Part shown: in pieces, positions 9,344-18,178 of the stretch
Position numbering within the stretch: the first letter of the stretch is position 1
Layout: each line of letters starts with the position of its first letter
NCBI RefSeq assembly: GCF_003586285.1
Contig: NZ_QUBR01000002.1
Coordinates: 186,001 to 250,000 of the forward strand
Origin: Aeromicrobium endophyticum
GTDB lineage: Bacteria; Actinomycetota; Actinomycetes; Propionibacteriales; Nocardioidaceae
Length of the DNA: 64,000 bases
Direction of reading: 5' to 3'
Notes under the pieces: generated by a model
Told to the model about the DNA's origin: nothing
The model's database searches: none
What the model saw: only the letters and a program-made list of their open reading frames with translations
Program-made: the position numbers and the translations under genes

Positions 9344-9879
9344 GCCAGGCTGGTGTGGAGGCGCACCTGCTTGACGGTGGCGCCGGTCGCCGATCCGAGC
9401 TCGCGGTGCGCCCCGTCGGGCGCCCAGCCGGACTCGGTCACGAAGGCGCGCAGGGCGTCGTCGTCGACGTTGAGCCACCAGACCGCGCGCGTGAACTTGT
9501 CGGCGGCGAGGGTGTCCATCGCGGCCTGCAGCAGGCGTGACCCGTGCCCTTCACGCTGGTGGTCGGCGTCGACCACGAACTCGCCGACCTCGCCGTCGGC
9601 CACGCGGTCGCTGTCGGGGTCGAACGAGGGATGCACGAGCGCGAAGCCGCGGACGTCCGCGCGCTCGAGTGCCACCAGCACGCGCAGCCTGGCGTCCTGC
9701 GGCGTGGTGATGGTGGCGGCCCACCGCTCGGCCAGCTCGTCGGGGTCGAGCGCCGCCAGCTCGTCGGCGGGGATGAGGTGGGCATAGCTGCTGCGCCACG
9801 ACGCGAGCTGGATGCGCACCATCGCGGCCGCGTCGTCGGGCCAGGCCAGGCGTGCGCTGACGTCGGCGGTGGGGCTCAT
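9340..9879 (-). CDS. GNAT-family N-acetyltransferase
   Basis: A 179-aa acetyl-CoA-dependent acyltransferase of unknown acceptor. The acetyl-CoA loop is visible as VVDADHQREGHGSRLLQAAMDTL (Q/R-x-x-G-x-G/S type), preceded by strands such as VGEFVVDA, with WWLNVDDDALRAFVTESGW near the end. It overlaps both neighbours by 4 bp (stop in azlC start; start in SPFH stop), so it sits in the middle of a tightly coupled operon. That placement hints at a link to membrane or amino-acid physiology, but the substrate cannot be told. Confidence 0.85.
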   Translation of the reverse strand: MSPTADVSARLAWPDDAAAMVRIQLASWRSSYAHLIPADELAALDPDELAERWAATITTPQDARLRVLVALERADVRGFALVHPSFDPDSDRVADGEVGEFVVDADHQREGHGSRLLQAAMDTLAADKFTRAVWWLNVDDDALRAFVTESGWAPDGAHRELGSATGATVKQVRLHTSLA

Positions 9880-10541
9880 GCGAGCGGCTGCTGTGCCGGT
9901 CGGTCTGCCGGCCGCTCGATGACGACCGTGCCGCCATGACTCGCGGCCGTCTCGGCCAGGCGGATCGACGCCAGCAGAGGGTGGTCCTCGAGGATCTTGG
10001 CACCGTTGGCCAGTGCCCGCGTGGCGGCCACCTCGCCGCGGGCACGCTCGAGCGCGACCTGAGCCTGCTGGCGGACGGTGACCAGCTCTTCGGCGGCGCG
10101 CCGGATCTCGGCCGGCACGATGACGTCGCGCACGGCGAAGTCGGTGAGCGCGTAGCCCGCCGACGAGGCGGCCTCAGCGATGGGGTCGGGGACGGCCTCG
10201 ACCACGATGCCGGCGAGCACCTCGTCGAGGGTGTGCAGGTGCACCGTGTCGCGCAACCAGGCCTTCACGGCGTCGTAGACGATCGCGTGGGGATCGACGG
10301 CGTGCTCGAGGTGCGCGACCGGATCGACCACGGCCACGCGGGCGGACGCACTGACCTTGACCGAGATGCCGTCAGACGTCGGGATCTCCTGCGGCCGCAC
10401 CTCGAAGACCTGCACGCGGGTGTCGACGGGCGTGAACACGTGCCCGGTCGTCCAGAAGCGGTGCCGGCCGGGACCGAGGACGTCGACCAGGCGGCCGTGC
10501 CGGTAGTGGACGACTCGCTCGTGCGTCATGACGGTGACCAT
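9876..10541 (-). CDS. SPFH (slipin/stomatin-like) domain protein
   Basis: A 221-aa protein of the SPFH/band-7 group, which scaffolds membrane microdomains. It begins ERVVHYRHGRLVDVLGPGRHRFW, as slipins do after their membrane segment, then has the band-7 core VDTRVQVFEVRPQEIPTSDG and ISVKVSASARVAVVDP. A helical RRAAEELVTVRQQAQVALERARGE follows and fits a coiled coil. It lacks the usual N-terminal hydrophobic hairpin, so membrane association would be peripheral or via a partner. The start ATG 10541 follows AGGAAAGG. First gene of the SPFH-GNAT-azlC-azlD overlapping operon. Confidence 0.85.
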   Translation of the reverse strand: MVTVMTHERVVHYRHGRLVDVLGPGRHRFWTTGHVFTPVDTRVQVFEVRPQEIPTSDGISVKVSASARVAVVDPVAHLEHAVDPHAIVYDAVKAWLRDTVHLHTLDEVLAGIVVEAVPDPIAEAASSAGYALTDFAVRDVIVPAEIRRAAEELVTVRQQAQVALERARGEVAATRALANGAKILEDHPLLASIRLAETAASHGGTVVIERPADRPAQQPLA

Positions 10542-10784
10542 GGGGGCCTTTCCTCGATCAGACCCGGCCGCGGGGCGATCGCGTCCGACGGGCGGGGGAC
10601 CCGAAGTCCCGCAGAGCCCGGCACACGCCGCCCCGAGGGGCAGACCGACCCGCGACCGGTTGCATGTTCCATTCCTGAGATGGTTCCTCGGGGGTACGAC
10701 GCGTGGACCGGCTGGCTACCGCCGTGGGCCCACTGATCCCCGAGGGCGCCAGTCTGTCATGCCTGCGTGCCGCGTCGGCCGCGG
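10542..10784. other. Intergenic region upstream of the SPFH operon
   Basis: 243 bp that should hold the promoter of the SPFH operon (minus strand). I see an inverted repeat GGGAC-N5-GTCCC near 10576-10590 but no convincing -35/-10 pair and no credible small gene. Confidence 0.4.
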
Positions 10785-11285
10785 TCAGGCGTCGAGGAAG
10801 CTCTCGACCAGCCGCGACTCGGCGCCCTGCGAGTCGAGCATCGCCGCGGTCAGCGAGGTGTTGCGCGGGCTGGGGTAGACCTCCCACGTCAGGACCAGCA
10901 TCCCCGGGAAGCCGGTGATGACGATGGGCCAGGCGGCGTAGGGGGCCGTGATGGCCAGCAGGGCGCCGACGAGCATCGGCGTCTCGGCGTAGATGAGCTT
11001 GCGCACTGTCTGGCTCGCGAAGATGCCGACGGCCTCGCGCTGCGTCTGGGCCGGATCGTCCGAGGGAGTCAGGGGAGAGGCGCTGAGCCACACGCGCTCG
11101 GCCAGGAAGGCGCCGGCTCCGACCAGCGCCAGCAGCGTGACGGTCACCCAGACCGGCGGGAAGGGGGCGTCGGTGCCGCCCACGGTGAAGAGCAGCAGCA
11201 CGAGCAGCACGCCGGTGAGGCCGATCTGCAGGAGCGCGAAGCTGCGGACCTCTCTCGGGGTCGCCTCATACTCGACACTCGGCAT
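10785..11285 (-). CDS. Hypothetical membrane protein
   Basis: A 166-aa protein that I do not recognise. It has four probable membrane helices in two pairs: LLQIGLTGVLLVLLLF and VTVTLLALVGAGAFLAERVW near residues 17-60, then ETPMLVGALLAITAPYA and IVITGFPGMLVLTWEV near 100-140. A soluble tail RNTSLTAAMLDSQGAESRLVESFLDA follows. ATG 11285 (MPSVEYEATP) is preferred to the longer reading, which would overlap the thyA promoter. It is divergent from thyA, with 52 bp between the starts. Confidence 0.7.
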   Translation of the reverse strand: MPSVEYEATPREVRSFALLQIGLTGVLLVLLLFTVGGTDAPFPPVWVTVTLLALVGAGAFLAERVWLSASPLTPSDDPAQTQREAVGIFASQTVRKLIYAETPMLVGALLAITAPYAAWPIVITGFPGMLVLTWEVYPSPRNTSLTAAMLDSQGAESRLVESFLDA

Positions 11286-11337
11286 GGGGAGAGTTTGGCA
11301 TACCGCCGGCACGTCGACCGATTGATAGTGTGACGTC

Positions 11338-12143
<806 letters not shown>

Positions 12144-12147
<4 letters not shown>

Positions 12148-12617
12148 ACGTCACGATCGTCGTGGCGATCGGCGACAACGGCGTCATCGGCCGCGACGGT
12201 CAGCTGCCGTGGCCGCCCACGGGCGACCTCTCGCACTTCAAGGCCCTCACCATGGGGCACCCGATGGTCATGGGACGCACGACCTTCGAGTCGATCGGTC
12301 GTCCGCTTCCCGGACGCACCTCGATCGTCCTGACGCGCGACGCGGGCTGGACGTCCGAGGGCGTCGAGGTGGCCGGCGACCTGGCAACGGCGCTGGCGAC
12401 GGCCGCCTCCCTCGACGACGAGGTGTTCCTGATCGGCGGGGCGCAGGTCTACGCCGAGGCGATTGAGGCCGACGTGGTCGACCGCATGGTCGTGACGCAC
12501 GTGCACCAGTCGCCCGAGGGCGATGCATGGTTCCCTGACGTCGACTGGCATGGATGGCCCGAGACGTCCCGCGAGACGCATGACGGCTTCGACATCGTCA
12601 CCTACGACCGCGCCTGA
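12144..12617 (+). CDS. folA: Dihydrofolate reductase
   Basis: NADPH-dependent reduction of dihydrofolate to tetrahydrofolate, closing the cycle opened by ThyA. The 157-aa protein shows [12 protein letters not shown], the acidic active-site residue in [28 protein letters not shown] (NADPH-binding segment) and [12 protein letters not shown]. Between LPW and the catalytic Asp it reads PPTGD rather than the more usual R-x-PEDL, a small variation. It overlaps thyA by 4 bp. Confidence 0.95.
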
Positions 12618-12656
12618 CCGTCACTCGTCGCGGTGAGCGCCGGCGGGCCTGTCGGA

Positions 12657-13658
12657 CTAGCGGAGACGACCCGACGAGCCGATCTGCCAGATCGCCACAC
12701 CGTGGACCCCGGCCGATCGCGCGATCTTCTCCCGCGCCACCAGCGACCGCCGGTCGGACCACCACAGGCGCCGTCCGTTCGGGAGCCGCGCGGTCCACTC
12801 GCCGTGCCGCGCGCTCCACCGGGCACGCTTGCCGGCCGTGGCGCGCGCCTGCGGCACCGAGACCTGGTCGGCGCCGCCGCCCCACTGGTAGCCGTAGGCC
12901 GCGACCCCGAGGTCGACCTTGGCGCGGGGGAGCACCTGCACGACGTAGGCGAGCTGGCGGCGCACCCAGGGCAGCGAGCCGATCGGCCCGGCGGACGACC
13001 ACGGCCCGTGCTGGTCGTAGGCCATCAGCACCACCCGGTCGAGGCTGTCCGCCAGGGCGACCAGGTCGTAGCCGCGAGCCCGGTAGCCGCGGTCGTCCGT
13101 GCTCGCCATGACGGCCATCGACAGCGAGCGGCCCGGCAGCGCCGCGCGGAGCTCGCGGGTGAAGGCGAGCAGGCCCTCGCGGTCGCGCGCCTCCAACGAC
13201 TCGAGGTCGATCTGCACACCGTCGAAACCGCGAGCCGCACGCACGAGATCCTTCACGACGGATGCGCGGTGCCTCGGCGACGTCAGCATCCGGTGCGCGA
13301 GCGGCTCGTCGAAGTCGCCCAGCGCGTCGGTGTAGTTGGAGACCAGCAGCACCGCCTTGCGTCGGTGCCGCTGTGCCGAGCGGCGCAGGCGCTGAGCGTC
13401 AGCGCCGACGGACGTCACGGCGGCGGGGCCGTCGAGCGTGACGCCGTCAATCCCGATCGTCCGCAGGTAGCCCCCGTCGCGGGTGACGTCCGACGGCTTC
13501 GCCGACCCCGCCATGGCGTACCCGGTGGCGTTCACGCGTGGCCGATCGGCAGCCGACGACGTGATGGTGCCGGCACCCAGGGCGACGACGGAGACCAGGA
13601 CGAGGACGGATCGGCGAGTCACCGTGCCAGTCAACACCGTCCGCCGACCGGACGTCAC
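12657..13658 (-). CDS. Exported glycoside hydrolase family 18-like protein (YaaH/SleL type)
   Basis: A 333-aa protein predicted to be exported (twin-Arg near TVTRRSVLVLVSVVALGAG and an Ala-rich signal) with a GH18 TIM barrel. The catalytic strand reads FDGVQIDLESL, keeping the general-acid Glu. The second Asp of the chitinase DxxDxDxE motif is replaced by Gln, as also happens with Asn in spore peptidoglycan hydrolases of the YaaH group. RVVLMAYDQHGPWSSAGPIG is the substrate-loop motif and GVAIWQIG the terminal strand. Likely acts on cell-wall glycan or a related polymer. No LysM domain is present. Confidence 0.8.
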   Translation of the reverse strand: MTSGRRTVLTGTVTRRSVLVLVSVVALGAGTITSSAADRPRVNATGYAMAGSAKPSDVTRDGGYLRTIGIDGVTLDGPAAVTSVGADAQRLRRSAQRHRRKAVLLVSNYTDALGDFDEPLAHRMLTSPRHRASVVKDLVRAARGFDGVQIDLESLEARDREGLLAFTRELRAALPGRSLSMAVMASTDDRGYRARGYDLVALADSLDRVVLMAYDQHGPWSSAGPIGSLPWVRRQLAYVVQVLPRAKVDLGVAAYGYQWGGGADQVSVPQARATAGKRARWSARHGEWTARLPNGRRLWWSDRRSLVAREKIARSAGVHGVAIWQIGSSGRLR

Positions 13659-13677
13659 GGTCCGTCGGTGACGGGCG

Positions 13678-14466
13678 CTACAGCAGGATGCCGAGCTGAC
13701 GGCTCTGGGCGACGAGGTTGCCGTCCTCGTCCCACAGCTCGCAGTCCTCGTCGTGGAAGCCGTCCACGACGTGGCGCGTGCTGAGCCGGGTCGCGATCCA
13801 TCCGGGCCGCGGCAGACGGTGCAGGTGCACCGTGAGCTGCACCGTCATCGACTTCTGGTGTCCGTCGCCGAGCTCGAGCACCGGGGGAGCGAACGAGTCG
13901 CACAGCAGCGCCAGTGCCGGGAAGTCGATGTCGCGTCCACCCTGGAGGCGCTGCCACAGGTCGATCGACGGATCGCCGCTCGGTGTGCCGGCCGCCCAGC
14001 CCGGCATCGAGGCCAGGCGGTAGTCGATGCGGCCGAAGAGACCGTCGGACGGCATGCCGTGGTCGAGGGGGTCGGCGCACTGGTCGGGCGGTGGCAGCCG
14101 AGGTGCCGAGCCGAGCTCCGTGCTGGGGCCGTCAGGGCGTCGCCCGAAGCTCGCCGTCATCGTGGCGACCTGCCGATCGCCCTGCCACAACGACGCGGCA
14201 CCGGTCTGCACGCGCCGCCCCATCCGGATCGTCGACGTGCGGATCTCGGCCGGGCCGGGCACCGGCGACGACAGGTAGGTGACAGCCGCGACCATGGGGT
14301 CGTCGGCCCCCATCTCGTCATGCAGGCCGCGCAGCATCGCCGCGAGGATGTAGCCGCCGTTGGGCGTGCCGAGCGGCGTGTTCCACCGGTCGGTCAGCGT
14401 CACGTCGCGCACGCCGCCGCCACGAGGGGCCGAAGCGGTGTCGACGTCGTAGATGTCCTCTGCCAT
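13678..14466 (-). CDS. Acyl-CoA thioesterase-like (double hotdog) protein
   Basis: A 262-aa protein of the TesB-like thioesterase superfamily, predicted to hydrolyse acyl-CoA. The first hotdog has NTPLGTPNGGYILAAMLRGL (hotdog helix) followed by VTYLSSPVPGPAEI and RMGRRVQTGAASLWQGDRQVATM. The second has FPALALLCDSFAPPVLELG, SMTVQLTVHLHRLPRPGW and a terminal EDCELWDEDGNLVAQSRQLGILL, typical of the family. ATG 14466 is used. It is divergent from dapA (54 bp apart). The substrate is unknown. Confidence 0.85.
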   Translation of the reverse strand: MAEDIYDVDTASAPRGGGVRDVTLTDRWNTPLGTPNGGYILAAMLRGLHDEMGADDPMVAAVTYLSSPVPGPAEIRTSTIRMGRRVQTGAASLWQGDRQVATMTASFGRRPDGPSTELGSAPRLPPPDQCADPLDHGMPSDGLFGRIDYRLASMPGWAAGTPSGDPSIDLWQRLQGGRDIDFPALALLCDSFAPPVLELGDGHQKSMTVQLTVHLHRLPRPGWIATRLSTRHVVDGFHDEDCELWDEDGNLVAQSRQLGILL

Positions 14467-14520
14467 GTCGCCATCCTGCCGGTCGCCGGGCAGAGGTCGC
14501 CAAGCGGTAGCCTCGTGGGT

Positions 14521-15438
14521 ATGACGTCGCCGCTCGCATCTTCGGCCGCGCCCTTCGGGCGCGTGCTGACTGCCATGGTCACGCCGTTCACCGTCGACGG
14601 TGAGCTCGACCTCGACGCCGCCCAGAAGGTGGCGTCCCACCTGGTCGACCACGGCAACGACGGGCTCGTCGTCAGCGGCACCACGGGCGAGTCGCCCACC
14701 ACCACGGTCGCCGAGGACGGACGCCTGCTTTCCGCCGTGCTCGAGGCGGTCGGCGATCGGGCCACGGTGGTGGCCGGGGTGGGCACCAACGACACACGGC
14801 ACTCCGTCGAGCTGGCCGAGCAGGCCAAGAAGGCCGGTGCACACGGCCTGCTGATCGTCACGCCGTACTACAGCAAGCCCCCGCAGTCGGGCATCCTCCA
14901 CCACTTCACCGAGGTCGCCCGGGCCGGTGACGACACGCCCGTGATGCTCTACGACATCCCCGGCCGCAGCGGCGTCCAGATCGCCGACCAGACGTACGTC
15001 GCCATGGCCGACCACCCGCTGATCGTCGCGATGAAGGACGCCGTCGGCGACCTCGACCGCGGCGCCTGGCTCATGAACGAGACGGGTCTCGCGATCTACT
15101 CCGGCGACGACCCGGCCAACCTCCCGTGGCTCGCCATGGGTGCCGCCGGCATCGTCAGCGTGGTCAGCCACGTCGCCGGGCGTCAGTACGCCGAGATGGT
15201 CGCGGCCGTCGACGCCGGCGACCTCGCGACGGCTCGCGCGATCAACATCCGACTTCAGCCCGCCGTCCGGGCGTTGATGAACCACACGCAAGGCGCGATC
15301 ACGTCCAAGGCTGCCCTGCAGCTGCTCGGCGTGCTCGACAACCGCACGATGCGTGCTCCTCTGCCTGCAGCGACCGACGAAGAGGTCGCGATCGTTCGCG
15401 ACGGCCTCGTCGCTGCGGGCCTCCTTGAGCAACACTGA
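14521..15438 (+). CDS. dapA: 4-hydroxy-tetrahydrodipicolinate synthase
   Basis: First committed step of diaminopimelate/lysine synthesis: condenses pyruvate with aspartate semialdehyde through a Schiff base. The 305-aa TIM barrel has GTTGESPTTT, VTPYYSKPPQSGILHHF (catalytic Tyr), YDIPGRSGVQI and the Schiff-base Lys in IVAMKDAVGD, then YSGDD. Start ATG 14521. rnj follows after 20 bp, an order often seen in Actinobacteria. It works with dapB and dapF in this window. Confidence 0.96.
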   Translation: MTSPLASSAAPFGRVLTAMVTPFTVDGELDLDAAQKVASHLVDHGNDGLVVSGTTGESPTTTVAEDGRLLSAVLEAVGDRATVVAGVGTNDTRHSVELAEQAKKAGAHGLLIVTPYYSKPPQSGILHHFTEVARAGDDTPVMLYDIPGRSGVQIADQTYVAMADHPLIVAMKDAVGDLDRGAWLMNETGLAIYSGDDPANLPWLAMGAAGIVSVVSHVAGRQYAEMVAAVDAGDLATARAINIRLQPAVRALMNHTQGAITSKAALQLLGVLDNRTMRAPLPAATDEEVAIVRDGLVAAGLLEQH

Positions 15439-15458
15439 CTCGAAAGCTGAACATCTCG

Positions 15459-17138
15459 ATGAGCCACATGCACCTGGAGCTCAGCGCTCCCCCCGCACTG
15501 CCCGACGGCGGTCTCCGCGTCATCCCCCTGGGAGGACTCGGCGAGATCGGCCGCAACATGACGTCGTTCGAGTACGGCGGCAAGATCGTCATCGTCGACT
15601 GCGGCGTCCTGTTCCCCGAGGAGACGCAGCCCGGCGTCGACCTGATCCTGCCCGACTTCGGACCCATCCGTGACCGCCTCAAGGACGTCGTCGGCATCGT
15701 GCTGACGCACGGCCACGAGGACCACATCGGCGGCGTGCCCTACCTGCTGCGCGAGCGAGGCAACATCCCGATCATCGGCTCGAAGCTGACGCTGGCGTTC
15801 CTCGACCCCAAGCTCAAGGAGCACAAGCTCAAGGACGCCCCCAAGTACGAGGTCTCCGAGGGCGACATCATGGACCTCGGGCCGTTCGAGCTCGAGTTCG
15901 TGGCCGTCAACCACTCGATCCCCGACGCCCTGGCCGTCGCGATCAAGACGCCGGCCGGCGTCGCGCTGCACACCGGTGACTTCAAGATGGACCAGCTGCC
16001 GCTCGACGGCCGCATCACCGACCTGCGCGCGTTCGCACGTCTTGGCGAGGAGGGGGTCGACCTCTTCCTGACCGACTCCACCAACGCCGAGGTGCCGGGC
16101 TTCACGACGTCCGAGCGCAACATCACGCCGGCGGTCGACGCGGTCTTCCAGAACAGCACGGGCCGCATCATCGTCGCCTCGTTCGCCTCGCACATCCACC
16201 GCGTGCAGCAGGTCATCGACGCCGCTGCCAAGCACGGCCGCAAGGTCGCCTACGTCGGACGCTCGATGGTCCGCAACATGCAGATCGCCCGCGAGCTGGG
16301 CTACCTGCACGTGCCCGACGGCGTCGTCGTCGACCGCATCGACGCCGCACCGCCGAACAAGATGGTGCTGATGTCGACCGGCTCGCAGGGCGAGCCCATG
16401 GCCGCCTTGTCGCGCATGGCCAACAACAGCCACCAGCAGGTCAGCCTCGAGCCGGGCGACACGGTGCTCATGGCGTCGTCGCTCATCCCGGGCAACGAGA
16501 ACGCGATCTACCGCGTCATCGACGGTCTCACCAAGCTCGGCGCCAACGTCGTGCACAAGGGCAACGCCCTGGTGCACGTCTCGGGTCACGCCTCGGCGGG
16601 CGAGCTGCTCTACTGCTACAACATCGTGCAGCCCACCAACGTGCTGCCGGTGCACGGCGAGATCCGTCATCTGCACGCCAACGCCAAGCTGGCGACGCAG
16701 ACGGGTGTCCCCAACGTCATCCTAGCCGAGGACGGTTACGTCATCGACCTCGTCGACGGCCACGCGTCCATCACGGGTGCAGTCGACGTCGGCTACGTCT
16801 ACGTCGACGGCTCCTCGGTCGGCGACCTGACCGACTCCGAGCTCAAGGACCGCCGCGTGCTGGCCGAGGAGGGCTTCGTCTCGGTCGTCGTCGTCATCGA
16901 CTCGGCCACCGGCAAGATCCTGTCGGGCCCCGAGATCCACGCGCGTGGCATCGCCGAGGACGACAAGGCGTTCGACGAGATCGTGCCGAAGCTGGTGGCC
17001 GCGCTCGAGGAGGCCCTGTCGGAGGGCACGCGCGACAACCGCCAGCTGCAGCAGGTCATCCGCCGGGTGATCGGATCGTTCGTGGGTCGCCGCCTGCGCC
17101 GTCGTCCGATGATCCTGCCGGTCGTCATCGAGGCCTGA
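15459..17138 (+). CDS. rnj: Ribonuclease J
   Basis: Metallo-beta-lactamase fold RNase with 5'-3' exo- and endonuclease activity in RNA maturation and decay. The zinc motif HGHEDHIGG begins at His84. Other metal ligands appear in AVNHSIPDALAVAI and LHTGDFKMD, and the beta-CASP part has IIVASFASHIHRVQQVIDAA and STGSQGEPMAALSRMA. HVSGHASAGEL and PVHGEIRHL complete the catalytic core. It is 559 aa, full length with its C-terminal domain. It lies 20 bp after dapA and 7 bp before mobA, so possibly one operon. Confidence 0.96.
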   Translation: MSHMHLELSAPPALPDGGLRVIPLGGLGEIGRNMTSFEYGGKIVIVDCGVLFPEETQPGVDLILPDFGPIRDRLKDVVGIVLTHGHEDHIGGVPYLLRERGNIPIIGSKLTLAFLDPKLKEHKLKDAPKYEVSEGDIMDLGPFELEFVAVNHSIPDALAVAIKTPAGVALHTGDFKMDQLPLDGRITDLRAFARLGEEGVDLFLTDSTNAEVPGFTTSERNITPAVDAVFQNSTGRIIVASFASHIHRVQQVIDAAAKHGRKVAYVGRSMVRNMQIARELGYLHVPDGVVVDRIDAAPPNKMVLMSTGSQGEPMAALSRMANNSHQQVSLEPGDTVLMASSLIPGNENAIYRVIDGLTKLGANVVHKGNALVHVSGHASAGELLYCYNIVQPTNVLPVHGEIRHLHANAKLATQTGVPNVILAEDGYVIDLVDGHASITGAVDVGYVYVDGSSVGDLTDSELKDRRVLAEEGFVSVVVVIDSATGKILSGPEIHARGIAEDDKAFDEIVPKLVAALEEALSEGTRDNRQLQQVIRRVIGSFVGRRLRRRPMILPVVIEA

Positions 17139-17145
17139 GCCGCCG

Positions 17146-17754
17146 ATGCCGTCCTCGCCGGTCACCTACGACGCGATCGTGCTGGCCGGTGGACGGTCGT
17201 CGCGCATGGGCGGCGTCGACAAGCTCCAGGTCGTCGTCGACGGGTGCACGCTGCTGACCCACACCTTGGCGGCCGTCGCGGACGCCCGCCGCGTCGTCGC
17301 GGTCGCGCCGCCGGGCACCGCTGGCCTGCCCGCCGACGTCGTCCGCGTGCAGGAGCAGCCGCCGTTCGCGGGCCCGGCCGCCGCGATGGGTGCCGGGCTG
17401 GCCGCGCTGGCCGCCCTGGGTGACGGCGTCGCCGAGCACGTCGTCGTGGTGGCGGCCGACGTGCCGCGCGTGGGTGACGTGGTCGACGCGCTGCTGGCGG
17501 GTCTCGCGGCCCACCCCGGCCGCGACGGCGCCGTCGCCATGGGTGCCGGAGGGCGCCGTCAGCCGCTGCTGTCGGCCCATCGCTCGCTCGCGCTCACGTC
17601 CGCGCTGCTGTCGCACGAGCCGCTGGCCCACCAGTCGGCCACCCGGGTGACGAGCGGCCTCGACCTGGTCGAGATCGACCTGGCCCACGTCGTCGACGAC
17701 GTCGACACCCCCGCCGACCTGCACCGACTCACCCAGGAGACCCCGCATGGATGA
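17146..17754 (+). CDS. MobA-like molybdenum cofactor guanylyltransferase
   Basis: A 202-aa nucleotidyltransferase of the MobA/MocA group. The N-terminus has the signature LAGGRSSRMGGVDKLQVVVDG (GGxSxRMGxxK). A later QEQPPFAGPAAAMGAGL matches the substrate-binding GP(L/A) region, VVVVAADVPRV is the metal-binding Asp motif, and QPLLSAHRSLA corresponds to the family's later loop. MobA attaches GMP to molybdopterin; MocA uses CTP. The specificity cannot be decided here. It overlaps the DUF6457 gene by 8 bp. Confidence 0.85.
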   Translation: MPSSPVTYDAIVLAGGRSSRMGGVDKLQVVVDGCTLLTHTLAAVADARRVVAVAPPGTAGLPADVVRVQEQPPFAGPAAAMGAGLAALAALGDGVAEHVVVVAADVPRVGDVVDALLAGLAAHPGRDGAVAMGAGGRRQPLLSAHRSLALTSALLSHEPLAHQSATRVTSGLDLVEIDLAHVVDDVDTPADLHRLTQETPHG

Positions 17755-18001
17755 ATCCGCCCTCGCCGTGTGGGCCTCAGGGCTGGCTGCCGACCTCGGG
17801 GTCGAGCAGGTGCTCGACATCGATGCCGTGCTCGACCTCGCCGCCGACGCCGCCCACGGCATCATGCGTCCGGCCGCGCCCCTGACGACGTATCTCGTCG
17901 GCGTCGCGGTCGGCCGGGCCGGGGGAGACCCAGCCCGGGTCGCCGAGGTGATCGAGCGCGTGCGCGTCGCGATCGAGGCCTGGGACGCCCCCGACCCCTG
18001 A
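17747..18001 (+). CDS. DUF6457 family protein
   Basis: An 84-residue acidic helical protein (WASGLAADLGVEQVLDIDAVLDLAADAAHG; TTYLVGVAVGRAGG) of the small family that often follows a MobA-like gene in Actinobacteria. Function is unknown; the constant neighbour suggests molybdenum cofactor metabolism. ATG 17747 lies inside the end of the mobA-like gene, so the two are coupled. Confidence 0.8.
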   Translation: MDESALAVWASGLAADLGVEQVLDIDAVLDLAADAAHGIMRPAAPLTTYLVGVAVGRAGGDPARVAEVIERVRVAIEAWDAPDP

Positions 18002-18006
18002 CGCTG

Positions 18007-18088
18007 ACGCGTGGGTTCCGCCCCCGTGAGGCGTGGGTTCCGCCCGGCGCAACCCGCGCGTCGGCGGTGCGCAACCCACGCGTCGGCG
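18007..18088. repeat. Compound direct/inverted repeat
   Basis: GCGTGGGTTCCGCCC occurs twice (18009-18023 and 18031-18045). It is followed by two copies of GCGCAACCC(G/A)CGCGTCGGCG (18047-18066 and 18069-18088) that are inverted relative to the first pair (GCGTGGGTT versus AACCCACGC). The RNA would fold into alternative hairpins. It lies between the DUF6457 and chelatase genes. Confidence 0.65.
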
Positions 18089-18178
18089 TGGAGCGACGTC
18101 GGGCCGGACACCTCGGAGCGCCCCGCTCCGATGGCTGTGCGAGCATCCTGGTGCGAACCACGTGACGGAGGTGATGGC

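Noticed and set aside
10576..10590. GGGAC-N5-GTCCC resembling a DosR/DevR box
   Set aside because: The known box has a 4-base centre and flanking symmetry; this one has 5 and no regulator nearby. Left as an unassigned inverted repeat.
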